Shown here one piece after another: positions 46,501 to 55,523 of a stretch of DNA of 64,000 bases. The stretch's first letter is position 1; every line of letters starts with the position of its first letter. The notes beneath the pieces are model-generated. The model made no database searches and was not told the origin of the DNA. It was given only the letters and a program-made list of their open reading frames with translations. Source of the DNA: Pirellula sp. (GTDB taxonomy: Bacteria; Planctomycetota; Planctomycetia; Pirellulales; PNKZ01); assembly GCA_013822735.1 (NCBI GenBank), contig PNKZ01000020.1:1-64000 (forward strand). The letters run 5' to 3'. The position numbers and the translations under genes were made by a program.

Positions 46501-47913
46501 TCCGGCCGTGACGAAGAGGGGACCTCCGGCCGTGGTCGGAGTGGTCACGGCGCCGGTGCCCGAAATCGTCCAGGCGCCGGTGGCGCCGTTTAGTACGCCG
46601 AAGGTCTGCAAATTAAAGTTGTTGCTCAGGGCAAGTGTTCCACCGGTACGGCGCAGCGCGACCATGGTTCGGGCGGCGGTAAGCGTTTGGTCGGCGCTCA
46701 TCGTGTTCGCGGAAGTCGACGTCGTCCAAGTGCCTTCCGCGCTCGCTGCGATGGCCGCAGCCTGAACGCCCAAACTATTGGCGGTGCCGTTCGTGCGATT
46801 GTAGGAGGCGTAATCGGTTTGCGGGGCGGCGATCGTTCCAAATGTAGCCCAAGGACCGATAATCTGATTTGCGGCGGACGTCGGTTCGGTAGCCACAAGG
46901 ATGAGATTTGCAGCCGATCCCGCACCGGAGAACACGACGGACGAAGTGTTTGCGGCGACGTGCGTTAAGCTGCCCGCGCCCAAATTGAGCGTTTGCGTCG
47001 AGGTCGTCAACGCCGTCGTGAGCGTGACATTGAGTCGTCCGGTCGTCAGCGCGACGGTACCCAACGACTGGTTATAAGCCGCGGCTCCCGTGTTGGTATT
47101 GGTATAGGTGATCGTGCCGCTATTCGACTGGATGCCGACGGCGGCAACTCGAGTCAGTGCTCCTTCCGCAGCGGTGGTGTTAGTCAGCAGAATGTTGCCG
47201 CCGTTTAGGGCAATGCCCGAAGTCGACGCCAGCGAGCGGTTGTTTCCGGCCAGTGAAACGGTCATGCCGTTGTTGATCGTCGTTGCTCCGCTCCAACCGC
47301 CGATCGATGCACCGTTGAGGGCATCCGTACCATTGAGAAGAAGCGTACTGGCAACCTGCCCGCCGTAGACGCCGCCGCTAATGGTGACGGAACCGGTGCC
47401 GGCAAGCCGCCCGGAAATGGTTGCCAGCGCGACGCTGTTGAGCGTGATCGTGTTCGCACTTCCGGCAAACGTCAAAGTGTTCAGGGCGTTACTGAGCGTG
47501 TAGCCCGTCGTGCGGAAGGCGAGACCTCCGATGGAAATCGCATCGATCAACGAAACCGTACCTGAGCTTCCCCAGAACACGGCCAAGTCGGGCGTGCCGT
47601 CGACGATCCCGTTATTATCCCAAGCTTGGTCGCCGCCGATGCCGGGCCACCAGTTTGACAAGGGAGACGCCGACAGCGAATGGTTCCAATTTCCGCTTCC
47701 TCCAAGGCCGGCTCCGCTCAAGAGATTGTTGTTGTTGTTCGCGGCGTCGGAGTCCCAATAAAACGTCGTCGGTTCAATCGAAAACGCCTGCGCAGGAAGC
47801 AATCCGAACAGAGCCCCCAACCAGACCAAGCCGAGGCATGCACCCCGTTGCGCGCGGCGCCAAATAGCCCCTCGCCTCAATTGCCGCATCACGCTACGTA
47901 TTTTCATCTGCAT
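40552..47913 (-). CDS. Second giant autotransporter-repeat PEP-CTERM protein
   Basis: The 2453-residue protein has a basic N-terminus and signal peptide (LGLVWLGALFGLLPAQA), then TTFYWDSD, as in the first giant protein. The body is PATR-type beta-helix repeats such as GTGTLSLSGANTYASATTV, LVLDGTNLYTGTTTLGAGVL-like units and NTYVGTTTIEQGTLVL. A PEP-CTERM ends the protein: AVPEPSSLLLVGVAGFCAW then RGRKRALRK. It lacks a barrel. Start is ATG at 47913. It is probably a surface or matrix protein sorted by an exosortase encoded elsewhere in the genome. It shares the end arrangement (YINYAAVPEP against YLNYSAVPEP) with the first giant protein, so the two are paralogues. Confidence 0.85.
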   Translation of the reverse strand: MQMKIRSVMRQLRRGAIWRRAQRGACLGLVWLGALFGLLPAQAFSIEPTTFYWDSDAANNNNNLLSGAGLGGSGNWNHSLSASPLSNWWPGIGGDQAWDNNGIVDGTPDLAVFWGSSGTVSLIDAISIGGLAFRTTGYTLSNALNTLTFAGSANTITLNSVALATISGRLAGTGSVTISGGVYGGQVASTLLLNGTDALNGASIGGWSGATTINNGMTVSLAGNNRSLASTSGIALNGGNILLTNTTAAEGALTRVAAVGIQSNSGTITYTNTNTGAAAYNQSLGTVALTTGRLNVTLTTALTTSTQTLNLGAGSLTHVAANTSSVVFSGAGSAANLILVATEPTSAANQIIGPWATFGTIAAPQTDYASYNRTNGTANSLGVQAAAIAASAEGTWTTSTSANTMSADQTLTAARTMVALRRTGGTLALSNNFNLQTFGVLNGATGAWTISGTGAVTTPTTAGGPLFVTAGRGAITISAPVNNNGAGVVSLVVSGSSLLTLSSTTSTYSGGTIINGGPSPTLGASTNAVLAIADNRNLGATTGGITFDGSAALQFTAAITVGSARTISLNNGAIAKLTMAAFDAELAGKITGTGGLILESTSGNRTFTLSNGGNDFQGPLAVGYTSNVITAVVASIADSATANGAIRLGATTSGQGVFQWAPANGANLVLSFRQIDLWGATGGGALDNSSVGAATITVNTDLSVTGIGNKTLTLQGTNTGANTFAGKIGDGAGSVISVNKVGSGNWTLSGADTFTGLLTGTQGTLTITGSILSASAVSPRGGTIVLSANSGLFGASVPLSFGLNGGTFIYDGTGSSGAKSNTISALQFAFGEGVVQSTLGTAASTALSFTSLTRSPGAAGNFIINGGVNGLSNTITITGQGAGFIGAGLYFQGSRFAWMDGAGTFVRGIDYTNDVGAFTTGSIASITPGGGAVHIQTTGAVTAQADGTFGSLNIAAASDFTLAPGATVNLGGILKSGGGASLISGGAGISGGTELIVRTDLGTDALTISSMLLNATRVTKSGAGALTLNAPMPYVGFTNFDVTSGALNVNYGSVVGTASTTITLGNNATFTVDLVGNLTHTGVISGNGNLAKAGDGVLILNAVNTYIGTTTIRGGILSVSLPANLGNVSNDIFIDNNATLQLTASTIGTVDNTSVTRELTVGSGGAQFDFQVDQPMDGAGLHGTGPITKLGNGVWSVTSNLSSFSGALLINDGTLRMTGNTLANATSLTVTDGATLNFDDDANGAWVLANQGVFTLAGKGEGNIGAVYQTLQAATVTPYTSTFVNDVVLTTSGTRFNTSVDIGTVAFLGTISGAGGIEKRGVGTLVLSGNYTFASGVELVEGNLTLTSAGTGATNSSLGTGTLVISPGTPAPTLSVGATALSLDFSLTTNNPLTLNADLNFTGTSSLNLGTGAVSLGTAAGLSRTITVAPPLLQLGGAIANGTTATALTKAGLGRLVLYGNSTYSGTTTISSGVLQIGNGGAAGSIASSSDIVNNASLIVNRGSGSTTLPSISGSGTYTQRGAGTAVFAGTNTYVGTTTIEQGTLVLDYVASGDLSKLLDTGVLSLGNAVLQLSGGAHLEVVGSTTLTGRATITRSDGSSILLMNTVTPGNGSVHFTAAGIAQINNSNTNGILGSWATILDAQGKTTWAMNASGSPGGSVIPYNGSYADVDRLGSGSNPSILTSAGVSHVRIVNGGSSGPITLGAATTQITTLSMTATDGSSTIDLGTGTLNIGSETGGGILLSVGAGALTIGNALNQGTLTTGATANTTPVSLDFNLFDVANILTVNSVIANNGTSNIDVVSLNKLGLGTLVLNGTNLYTGTTTLGAGVLKVTVAGGLGAGTGSATLRLAGGTLQLSNASDTVFGRNTTVVGNAAIVIDSTSPGTGVAHTLGTLAIGAQTLTVSATATSGISALTFGAVTATGSSTFVVNSNGSPASTVLTLPAVSISAGSTLTFDGSGDVNVTGIISGASTGGITKYGSGTLKPSNAGNTYAGLISIFGGTFAVSNSASLGTGANDVFIDNGAKLQLLTGATLGTVSNTLSARQITVGSGGAIFDFQADQSFAGGLSGTGTVTKTGVGVWSVGTSSNPFTGKLIISGGELRMASAQFSNATGMSVLPGGTFTINDDAVGTWSLRPGSIYSFSGTGATANFGALRQTQQSGTNAFISTIANPVLFATPGTVVNTNTPTGTISITGVASGAGGFEKLGTGTLSLSGANTYASATTVTAGKLVITATGSVTSTITVAAAGTLTGSGQVANVTVNGGILAPGDLGAGKLTSVGTSNTWSNGTKIYFEFRDPTGTNLQAGTNWDLLDMSSSTLALSGTITLRIDAWKLDNSAHATLAADNAFDNTATYSWLFARTAGVSGFDTTTFAFDTSTAGAGVFGTQNAFTLQPGRGFWVSQSGNDLYINYAAVPEPSSLLLVGVAGFCAWRGRKRALRKPRAAQILESTIS

Positions 47914-48479
47914 CGGACCTCATTCACTTATCTTCGCCGGCAAATTTTCCGCGGTACTAAGACGCACCAAGCGTCAGACGCGTGGCTACCAACTTCCAAG
48001 AGTCGATTGCGGGGCTGTGCGAGAACGCTCAACGAATAGTGAGAGCGTGCTAGAGGAACGCGCAAGCAATGTGTCGATTGCGTTAGTGGCCTGATTAAGG
48101 CGCTAATTGCGCAAAAAAGTACGCGAGTTCTCCGCCCCTTCGAGGGGAGTCAGGAGAAACGCAAATTCATTGTCGCTCACTTGCGTGATCTTGCGGACGA
48201 GCAGCGCATCAACTGAAGCCGCTGAGAAGGTTCGTCGTACCGCAAGCATGAGAGCGCTCGTGAGACGGCCGCACCTAGTCGCCAGGCGCCAAGAGCTACG
48301 GCGCCTACGAGTATCAAGCTGCTTCGCCACTGCATCGCAGCGTATTGGAAATAGAGGTCGATCGCGCATTCGACCCTGAGAGGTTGCTTCCTACGAACGG
48401 CGAGTCGTAGGTCGCACCGAAACGCTTTTTACGGATTCGTAAACGCCCGGCGTTCCGCCGTCGTCGAATGCCGTCGCCT
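47914..48479. other. Intergenic region without recognisable genes
   Basis: This 566-bp stretch lies upstream of the second giant gene and downstream of the DUF1592-type gene. It should contain the giant gene's promoter. A short hairpin CCCCT-TCG-AGGGG is at about 48134-48146. No frame looks like a real protein. Confidence 0.4.
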
Positions 48480-50912
48480 CTAATTTACGTGGGCCGGGTC
48501 CGGCTCACTGCGCGTGCGGTAGAGAAACGCATCGGAGGTAAGCAGCGAAGCGAGCAGCGCATTCATGCTGCCGCCGCCGTCTTTGTAGGCGCGGTAGGCT
48601 TCTTGAAGCACGGGCGCATCGTTGAGGGTTTCGTTGCGGCCCATCCAAAAGCGGAAGGCATGGCGGACGAAAACCTGTTCGACGCGCCGACTTTCCGCGA
48701 GCTTGCGAATCATTTCAAGAGCGTCGGCCACTTTGCCGTCGAGTGCAGGTTCGCCCGATTCGATGATCTCGCCCGTCGTGTCGACCGGCTTGTCGAGTTC
48801 CGTTGTTCGGAACAACCCGGCGTGGTTGTACATTTCAAACGGCAAGCCGAGCGGGTCCATCTTCTGATGGCAAGTCCAACAATAGGCTTCCCTCGTCACA
48901 CGCATCCGGTCGCGTAGCGTGTGGTCCGGTTCATCGGGGAGCATCGCATCGACGGTGATCGGCACATCGGGAATGCCGCCCCCCAATAGTCGCTCTCGAA
49001 CCCATTTGCCGCGCCGAATGGCGTGGTTGTCCATGGCATCGGAATGCGAAACCAGCCAACTCGGATGCGTCAGAATACCGAGGCGTTGACCTTCGGGGGC
49101 GGTAGCTAGGATGCGGTCCGGTTGCATCGACCCGGCGCCGTAGCTCCGGCGACTCACGCGGGCGGAAGTTTTTGGGCCGGACAAGTTCGCCGGGGTAACG
49201 TTGAAATTTTCGTTCGGCCGCTTCCCGCTTTTGGCCGTCGCTTCCTTCTTTTGGGCCGCCGCGGCTTTTGCTTCTTCTCGAGTGCGCCGCTCACCGAAGT
49301 AAATGTTGTCCGCTTTCGTCGCGACGACTCGATCAGTGGTCAGCAGTTGTTTCAGAACATCCTTGTCTTCTTGGAGAATAAGCTCAATCAAACGATCGGT
49401 GCTCGCAGTCGCATCGAACATAGCGCGGTAATGCGACGATCCCTGGTTGCTCACGCCCGTCTCGTTCAGCGCTCTTCCGTCCTTGCAGATGTAGCCGCCG
49501 AGGTCGTAGTCGAAGTAATCGCGAAAGAACTGCAAGATGCGGGGCTTGCGAACGGAGTCGTCGGCCAGCATCCGTTCTACTTCGCGTCGGACATCCTCTC
49601 GGGTGCGCATGCGTCCTTCGACGATTGCCTGCCGCAACTCTTCGTCCGGCTTGATGTATCGTAGCGCGTGATTGACCGCGAGCCCCAGTTCCCAGTCGTT
49701 GAGCATGACACGACCGTATTGATCCGGCGTGCCGCGCTCGGCAAGTTCGGGACGGAAAATCGCATCGCGATCGAGAAAGATGGACGACAGGCCGAGAACG
49801 GCGCCCTCTTCCTTACCGAGCTTCTTGATCGACTGTTTCACGATCGCCAGATACTCGTTCGACTCCGACGAGGACGGCGGTCGAAAGGTTAGGGCTTCGA
49901 ATAGGTAGTTCGCCGCCGCGCGCAATCGCTCGTCCGACGCTTCCTCTTCGTTCATCAGGTCGTAGACCGGCGTCCGCGGACGCAAGAATTTCGTGCTGTA
50001 AACAATACTGGTGGGAAGGCCGCGAATATCGCCTTGCATTTTGTCGGCGATGGATTTCGGATCGTCCGTGATTTGATACGTCTCTGCAATGCTCAGCGGC
50101 CCGTAAGCCATATAGCGGATGACGTCGTCGGCGACATCCATGATCTGCGTCGCTTCGGCGCTATTGACCGAGTAGAAGTCGGGGTAATTCTTCAAACCAT
50201 GATTGCGCGCCGAAGCCAGGACGGCCGGAACGCTCTTGACCGCCGTCGCATAGGCCACGGTCCCGCCTTGCCATTGGAGGATGTTGTCCGTGCCGAAGTA
50301 GAGCTTGAGTTCGCCGCCGTGGTTGGTGGGAACGGAGTCGCCGTGCGCGCGCAGACCGGGATTCTCCGGATCGTATTTCGGCTCGGTGTTGATTAATTCG
50401 TTGAGCCGCGTGATGTGTTCTTGCGGCGTCACGCGCCAGATGCGCGCCGGAGACGACGTCGGCGCGAGTCGGATGCCGTCGGGCAGCGGACCGAACAAAA
50501 GATCATGATCGACGAAATTCCCTTTATCGGGATCAAGATGAGTGCGGAACCCGCCCTTGTCGCGCATCACGCGCGTCAGTTCGCCGACGATCCAGTCGGA
50601 AAACTGCAACCTCTCGACGACGCCGGGCTGCTCGGCATCCCGAGGCGGCATCTCTTTCAATGCGACCTGGGCCCAGACGCTCTTCCAAATGGCGGCATTC
50701 ACTTCGTCGACCGAGCCGAGATTGTGGAGCGAGAGCTTGCCTTCGGGTTCGGTCTCGCCATGACAATCGACGCAGTGGCGAACGAGAAACGGTCGGGCAA
50801 ATTCCGCGAAATCACCGTCGACTTTCCGTCCGGGCGTATATGTTTCGCCGCTCCCGACGGACGACATGCATAGCGAAAGTCCCAGCGCCCACACCAGACG
50901 GGTTACGCTCAT
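48480..50912 (-). CDS. Planctomycete cytochrome-type protein (DUF1592/DUF1588/DUF1585)
   Basis: The 810-residue protein starts with a signal peptide and CVDCHGE (47-53), a haem c CxxCH motif. The DUF1592 segment has [20 protein letters not shown]1588 has [17 protein letters not shown] and a second CWTCH near 677, and DUF1585 ends it with [24 protein letters not shown]1587-like N-terminal box is weak. These proteins probably bind haem c and sit in the periplasm. Such proteins are found in many copies in planctomycetes, usually beside DUF1552 proteins; their job is unproven. It overlaps the DUF1552 stop by four bases, so the two are co-expressed. Confidence 0.82.
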   Translation of the reverse strand: MSVTRLVWALGLSLCMSSVGSGETYTPGRKVDGDFAEFARPFLVRHCVDCHGETEPEGKLSLHNLGSVDEVNAAIWKSVWAQVALKEMPPRDAEQPGVVERLQFSDWIVGELTRVMRDKGGFRTHLDPDKGNFVDHDLLFGPLPDGIRLAPTSSPARIWRVTPQEHITRLNELINTEPKYDPENPGLRAHGDSVPTNHGGELKLYFGTDNILQWQGGTVAYATAVKSVPAVLASARNHGLKNYPDFYSVNSAEATQIMDVADDVIRYMAYGPLSIAETYQITDDPKSIADKMQGDIRGLPTSIVYSTKFLRPRTPVYDLMNEEEASDERLRAAANYLFEALTFRPPSSSESNEYLAIVKQSIKKLGKEEGAVLGLSSIFLDRDAIFRPELAERGTPDQYGRVMLNDWELGLAVNHALRYIKPDEELRQAIVEGRMRTREDVRREVERMLADDSVRKPRILQFFRDYFDYDLGGYICKDGRALNETGVSNQGSSHYRAMFDATASTDRLIELILQEDKDVLKQLLTTDRVVATKADNIYFGERRTREEAKAAAAQKKEATAKSGKRPNENFNVTPANLSGPKTSARVSRRSYGAGSMQPDRILATAPEGQRLGILTHPSWLVSHSDAMDNHAIRRGKWVRERLLGGGIPDVPITVDAMLPDEPDHTLRDRMRVTREAYCWTCHQKMDPLGLPFEMYNHAGLFRTTELDKPVDTTGEIIESGEPALDGKVADALEMIRKLAESRRVEQVFVRHAFRFWMGRNETLNDAPVLQEAYRAYKDGGGSMNALLASLLTSDAFLYRTRSEPDPAHVN

Positions 50913-52228
50913 GCCAACACTTCCTTGAGCGGTCCGTTTCCGGAGTCGAATCTTCTGGCCAGTTGATCGTTCATGTTGAAGCGATCCGCTTGCCGGCCTG
51001 CGGCGCGCAGCAGCGTCGCATACAGTGCGTTGATCGGTCGTGTGCCGTCAAGTTGCGTAAAGCAACCGGTCTTGAATAGGCCGTCGCAACTGCCCAGAAG
51101 CATGACCGGCCAGTTCGTGCCGCTAGTGTGCTGCTTGTCGGCGTTGTTGCTGGTGTAGACGATCAAAGTGTGATCCATCATCGTGCCGTTCCCTTCCGGC
51201 ACGCGTTCCAATCCTTCCATGATTCGCACGAGCATGCGGCTGTTGTACTGACGGATTTTGATCCAAATCGGGTTGTCGGGCTGCGCCATGTGCCCCAAGT
51301 TGTGGCCCTGCTGTTCGATCCCCAGTCCTTTCCATGCGCCGAAAATCTCACCTCGACCCGACCCGATGGTCAGAGTGTTGGTGACGCCCGACGCAAGCGC
51401 TGAAATGCCGAGATCAAGCAAGGCATCGTGCCAGTCCGTCTCGAACTTCGGCTTGGTGAAACGCTCATCGACTTTCGGCGCGAACTTGCGCAAATGATCG
51501 GCGACCGTATTAAGGCGATCGCGGAGACTGTTTACGTCTCGGAATCCTTGGACGTACTGCCCGTAGCGTTGTACTTCCGCGCTCGGCAGCGTTCGACCTT
51601 CCGCCGCGGCGAGCGTTTCGATCTGATTCAATACGTCCGATCGCGCTTCGTGCTGACGTCGGATATCGCCGGTGGAGATGCCGCCGTACAGCAACTGATA
51701 AAGATGGTTCGGATTCGAATACATGAAGATGGGCTGCCCGGCGCCGCCGGCCGACAGCGTCGCAATCGTGGGCTTAGTCGTCATGTTCTCAATCGAGTCC
51801 ATGCCGATGCACAGATGGGGCAGTAGCGTCTGCGGGAGAGCCTTGCTCAGCTCATAGTCAATCGTCGACGCACTGGGCGGAACACCGTCGCCGCCGCGAT
51901 AGCCGCCGAGCGCACCGAAGAAGGCGCTGTGCGACGGACTAGTATGCGTGCCGTGGAGGCCGTTGATAATGTGTAATCGTTCTTTGTAAGGTTCGAGCGC
52001 CTCGATGGGTTCGGGAAGCTTGGCCTTGGCCAACGAACCGCTGCTGGTCATCCCTGCGGGAATGCACGTCGCCGGATCGAAGCCCTGGTTCTGAAGAAAG
52101 AAGACGATTCGCTTCGGGGCCCCGCTGCCGGCCGGCGAAGCCAGGAGACGTTCGTTAAGAAGCGAGAGGCCGAACGCGGCACCGGAGCCGACCGCAATTC
52201 CGTGCAGCAGTTCTCTACGGTTGAGCAT
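50909..52228 (-). CDS. DUF1552 secreted protein with Tat-like signal
   Basis: The 439-residue protein begins [20 protein letters not shown], an RR-containing Tat-like signal. The body has DUF1552 landmarks: [27 protein letters not shown] and [13 protein letters not shown] with a [17 protein letters not shown] ending. The true start is ATG at 52228, behind an AAGGAA site; the longer frame to 52285 adds residues without a signal. DUF1552 belongs to the alkaline-phosphatase-like/sulfatase-related set (DUF1501-like) by fold guess, but the reaction is unknown. It is the first gene of a pair with the DUF1592-type gene. Confidence 0.82.
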   Translation of the reverse strand: MLNRRELLHGIAVGSGAAFGLSLLNERLLASPAGSGAPKRIVFFLQNQGFDPATCIPAGMTSSGSLAKAKLPEPIEALEPYKERLHIINGLHGTHTSPSHSAFFGALGGYRGGDGVPPSASTIDYELSKALPQTLLPHLCIGMDSIENMTTKPTIATLSAGGAGQPIFMYSNPNHLYQLLYGGISTGDIRRQHEARSDVLNQIETLAAAEGRTLPSAEVQRYGQYVQGFRDVNSLRDRLNTVADHLRKFAPKVDERFTKPKFETDWHDALLDLGISALASGVTNTLTIGSGRGEIFGAWKGLGIEQQGHNLGHMAQPDNPIWIKIRQYNSRMLVRIMEGLERVPEGNGTMMDHTLIVYTSNNADKQHTSGTNWPVMLLGSCDGLFKTGCFTQLDGTRPINALYATLLRAAGRQADRFNMNDQLARRFDSGNGPLKEVLA

Positions 52229-52555
52229 GATTGATTCCTTAGCGAAAAGGCCCGGCGGCCGCGTGCAAAGACTATGGGCTGACAACTTCGTCTCGGGGCT
52301 CCATAAAGCCGTCGAATCGATTGCCCCTAAGGTTCTGATTTGGTGAGAAACCGTCGAACTGCCCTACGATAAGATGCTTGAGAGCCCCCATTAATTTTTA
52401 TAGCCGTCGCGAGCTTGCCGCAACTCGTTACTGGGTGATATCTTGCGACGAAATGCCGTTACGTCGACGATCCGACAAATGTACCCCCGCAGGTAGTGAT
52501 GAGCAAAACTGTCGCGGCCCTCGCATTCTCAACCATGATGGAGAGATCCAACACG
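52229..52555. promoter_or_regulatory. Divergent upstream region of DUF1552 and ceramidase-like genes
   Basis: About 330 bp hold the start regions of two genes facing apart. An AT-rich tract (ATTAATTTTTATA, 52390-52402) may be part of a promoter. The clear ribosome binding sites AAGGAA (minus) and GGAGAG (plus) sit at its ends. Confidence 0.45.
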
Positions 52556-54025
52556 ATGCGCACGCTGTATCGATGCATCCTTGCGAGCCTCTGCTTCGTG
52601 CTCGCTTCGCCCGATCTTGCCGCCGCCGCTGCACCGGACAAACCGGTGTTTCGCGCGGGGGCAGCGACGAGCAACATCACGCCGTCGATCGGCTCGGCTT
52701 CGAATGCTCGCTCCAGTCGGCCGGAAGCGACGCATGTGCACGATGAACTGCATGCCCGATGTTTGGTGCTCGACGACGGACAGGCAAAACTGGCGCTGGT
52801 GGTCTGCGATCTGCGGCACATGTCTGCCGAAGTCGCCGCCAATGCAAAGCAGATCATTCGGGAGACGACCGGCATCCCGCCGGAGTGTGTGCTGATCTCG
52901 GCGACCCACACACACACTTCATCGGGCGCGCGGCTAGAAGAGCGCGAGGGCCGGCCCTATTACGACTACGGCGCATTCCTGACGCGGCGGATCGCCGACG
53001 GCGTACTGCGCGCGGTAAACCAACTCGAACCGGCGCGCATCGGCTGGGGCGTCGCCGAGGAGCCGACGCAGGTTTTCAATCGTCGCTGGTTCCTCAAGGC
53101 CGCGCGCGGTCCGATCTACGGCGCCCACGACAATATCGAGCAGGTAGACACGAACCCCGGTTACAGCGGCTTGCTAAATCCCGCCGGCCCCGTCGACCCT
53201 CAGATCACGTTTCTCTCCGTGCAGTCGACCTCGGGCAAGCCGATCGCGCTCTTGGCCTCCTACGGACTGCACTATGTCGGCGGGGTGGTGCCTGGGGCCA
53301 TTTCGGCCGACTACTTCGCGATGTTCGCCGACCGGGTGGGCGAACTGCTCGGCGCCGACCGAAAGGACCCGCCGTTCGTCGGCATCATGGCGAACGGAAC
53401 GAGCGGCGACGTGAACAACATCGCGCGCTATTCCGACGAGGAGCTCACCAAACGCGGCCCCCAGTCGACGAAGCGATATCTGCCCTATGAGAAAGCTCGG
53501 GAAGTGGCGGACCTATGCGCAGCGAAAGTGATGGTGGTTCACAAGACGCTCAAGTGGCACGATCACGTAAAGCTTGCCTCTGTGCAGCGTACGCTCACGT
53601 TCGAGCGCCGCCGGCCTACCAAGACAGAGGTCGAGTGGGCAGAGGCGGTGAAGGCGAAGAAGATCAAACCCATGAGTACCAGTCGCTACAGCACCTACAG
53701 CACGGTGCTCGCCTACGCATCGCCGGAGATGCCTCCGACGATCGACGTGATCCTGCAGACACACCGCATCGGTGACTTGGCCGTCGCCGCCATGCCGTTC
53801 GAAGTGTTTGCAGAGATCGGGCTAGAGCTCAAGCAGCGAAGTCCGATCCGGCCGTTGATGAATATCTCCATTGCCAACGGCTCGCACGGCTACCTGCCGA
53901 CTCCCGAGCAGCACCGGCTCGGAGGCTACGAAACATGGATCGGCGTCAATCAGGTGCAGCTCGACGCCTCGGTGAAAATGGTCAATGCGTTGGTCGAGAT
54001 GCTCGGCGAATTAAAGTCGGAGTAG
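52556..54025 (+). CDS. Neutral/alkaline ceramidase-like secreted protein
   Basis: The 489-residue protein has a signal peptide (YRCILASLCFVLASPDLAAA), then FRAGAATSNITPSIG, the typical start of the neutral/alkaline non-lysosomal ceramidase family. HTHTSSG (metal-binding His) and FVGIMANGTSGDVNN (active-site-like Ser region) follow, and the end has NGSHGYLPTPEQHRLGGYE. The family hydrolyses amides of sphingolipids but planctomycete members may act on other amides. It is shorter than bacterial ceramidase, lacking the C-terminal Ig-like domain. ATG at 52556 follows GGAGAG; a longer frame from 52496 is less likely. It is convergent with an esterase gene. Confidence 0.82.
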   Translation: MRTLYRCILASLCFVLASPDLAAAAAPDKPVFRAGAATSNITPSIGSASNARSSRPEATHVHDELHARCLVLDDGQAKLALVVCDLRHMSAEVAANAKQIIRETTGIPPECVLISATHTHTSSGARLEEREGRPYYDYGAFLTRRIADGVLRAVNQLEPARIGWGVAEEPTQVFNRRWFLKAARGPIYGAHDNIEQVDTNPGYSGLLNPAGPVDPQITFLSVQSTSGKPIALLASYGLHYVGGVVPGAISADYFAMFADRVGELLGADRKDPPFVGIMANGTSGDVNNIARYSDEELTKRGPQSTKRYLPYEKAREVADLCAAKVMVVHKTLKWHDHVKLASVQRTLTFERRRPTKTEVEWAEAVKAKKIKPMSTSRYSTYSTVLAYASPEMPPTIDVILQTHRIGDLAVAAMPFEVFAEIGLELKQRSPIRPLMNISIANGSHGYLPTPEQHRLGGYETWIGVNQVQLDASVKMVNALVEMLGELKSE

Positions 54026-54045
54026 CAGTGAGCCGCCCACCTCGG

Positions 54046-55155
54046 TTAATCCTTCGAAGTATAGCCGTGCCACACCCATTCGATGGCGTGAGGCAGGAAC
54101 TGGGCCTTGGCATTACGGATGCCGTGACCCGAGTTGCGGCAAAATAGATACTGGTAGTGATAACCTTGGGCTTGCAACACTTTCGCCATGCGGTGGTTCG
54201 CCTCGACCCAGTCGTGCATTCCGTCGCGCATGACGTTGGGATTCAGCAAGTCGCGGTCGCCGACCGAGAGGAAAATCCGCAGGGGTTTTCTGGGGCTGCC
54301 GGGGATCAGCGTTTCATGGAATCCCCAAGCGCCATTGGGTGTCTCAGGATCGAACGGCCACTGCTGGTTGACGAAAGTCCCCGAAGTGGTGAGCACGCGG
54401 TGATAGAGGTCGGTGCGATACCAGGCCATAATTAGGGCCGCCGAACCGCCTGAGCTGGAGCCCATCACCGCGCGGGCGTCGGGATTCTTGGAAAGCTTTA
54501 CATCGCATTGCATCTCCACGCGCGGAAGTACCTCGGTCTCGATGTAGTCGGCGAACACGCCGGACATCGTGTCGTATTCCTTGCCGCGTTGGTGCCCCTG
54601 AGCGTCGCCGCCGCCGTTCGCAATCATTATCGCGATCATGGCCGGCACGCGTTTCTGGGCGATCAGATTGTCTAGGATGCGAGGCAGGGTCGTGTCGGGC
54701 TTACCCTTGGGGCCGTCGTGGCAGACCATGAACGGCGCCTCATCACCTCGCTTGTACTGCGAAGGGATATATACGGTAATCGGCCGCATGTAGTCGATTG
54801 TGTGGGTTTCGACGATGAGCGTCTTGGGGTTGTCGGGATCGACCGTTCCGAAGATCTCGCGAGCAATGCCCGGATTGAGGAGTTTCGTTTCTTTCGAATT
54901 AATGACGAACTGCATCACCTTTCCTTTCGGGACGCCGTCGACCTCCTTGGTCTCCGGCGCAGTGACGTAGTCGGGGCCGATCACGAAATTGCCGTCCTCG
55001 TCAGGTGCCGGGTTCCGGCCGGGCTCCAGCACTTTGAACGCAGGAGCGCCCGGTGAATCGAACATGCGAACGGGAGGTTGGGCCAAGGTTCCTCCTGGTC
55101 CCCACGCCACTCCCAGAAGCAACACAATCAACGTAATGAAACTGTGGTTGAGCAT
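54046..55155 (-). CDS. Secreted alpha/beta-hydrolase, Fes/esterase-D type
   Basis: The 369-residue protein has a signal peptide (FITLIVLLLGVAWGPGGTLA), then a beta-sandwich-like leader and an alpha/beta-hydrolase core. The nucleophile elbow is VMGSSSGGSAAL, the acid is in LSVGDRDLLNP and the His in CRNSGHGIRN. RPITVYIPSQYKRGD and HDGPKGKPD are typical of enterochelin-esterase-like proteins. It probably cleaves ester bonds of plant or polymer substrates. A good GGAGGA site precedes the ATG at 55155. It converges with the ceramidase-like gene, 20 bp apart. Confidence 0.85.
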   Translation of the reverse strand: MLNHSFITLIVLLLGVAWGPGGTLAQPPVRMFDSPGAPAFKVLEPGRNPAPDEDGNFVIGPDYVTAPETKEVDGVPKGKVMQFVINSKETKLLNPGIAREIFGTVDPDNPKTLIVETHTIDYMRPITVYIPSQYKRGDEAPFMVCHDGPKGKPDTTLPRILDNLIAQKRVPAMIAIMIANGGGDAQGHQRGKEYDTMSGVFADYIETEVLPRVEMQCDVKLSKNPDARAVMGSSSGGSAALIMAWYRTDLYHRVLTTSGTFVNQQWPFDPETPNGAWGFHETLIPGSPRKPLRIFLSVGDRDLLNPNVMRDGMHDWVEANHRMAKVLQAQGYHYQYLFCRNSGHGIRNAKAQFLPHAIEWVWHGYTSKD

Positions 55156-55523
55156 CTCATTTCCTCCCGGTGCGGCAGTGACGTGCGAATCTTTATTGGC
55201 CGATGATCAAAGTAATCACGTGTTGCGTTGCTGACAAATGACCAATCTGTTGATTGAAATGAAATGGGCTTGTACGCGGGATTGCCGGGTACTTGCCCAT
55301 TTCATAACATCATGGCTCCTGGCGATCCAAAGCGCGGTCATAGGCAGCTCAAAGGAGTTGTCACGACTTATGATCAGCGGGATCTCCGCTCGACGTCGGG
55401 GGAAGTGCTTCCTTCCCAGTAAGATTTTTGCCGGGCCCACATCAGTTTGCGGAACGTGGGCGTTTTCGTTTGTCGTCGATCGGGAGTCGAGGATGCGTTC
55501 ATATTCAAGAGTGCCGCGACGCC
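55156..55523. other. Divergent region with hairpins between esterase and UPF0178
   Basis: The 368-bp region holds two inverted repeats: the long one at 55259-55305 and GCCCAC/GTGGGC around 55434-55460 followed by T-rich sequence. No reading frame is convincing as a gene. Confidence 0.45.
55259..55305. repeat. 17-bp inverted repeat (15 of 17 pairs)
   Basis: Arms 55259-55275 and 55289-55305 are complementary at 15 of 17 positions, including GAAATGGGC/GCCCATTTC, with a 13-base loop rich in G. It lies between two divergent genes, 104 bp upstream of the esterase. It could be an operator, a hairpin in an RNA leader, or a repetitive element; there is no way to choose from one copy. Confidence 0.55.

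Noticed and set aside
41042-46968. Plus-strand frames inside the second giant gene
   Set aside because: Same reason: antisense to a clear 2453-residue repeat protein.
18383-47913. CRISPR array
   Set aside because: Repeats in this region are irregular protein-coding beta-helix units, not identical short repeats with spacers.
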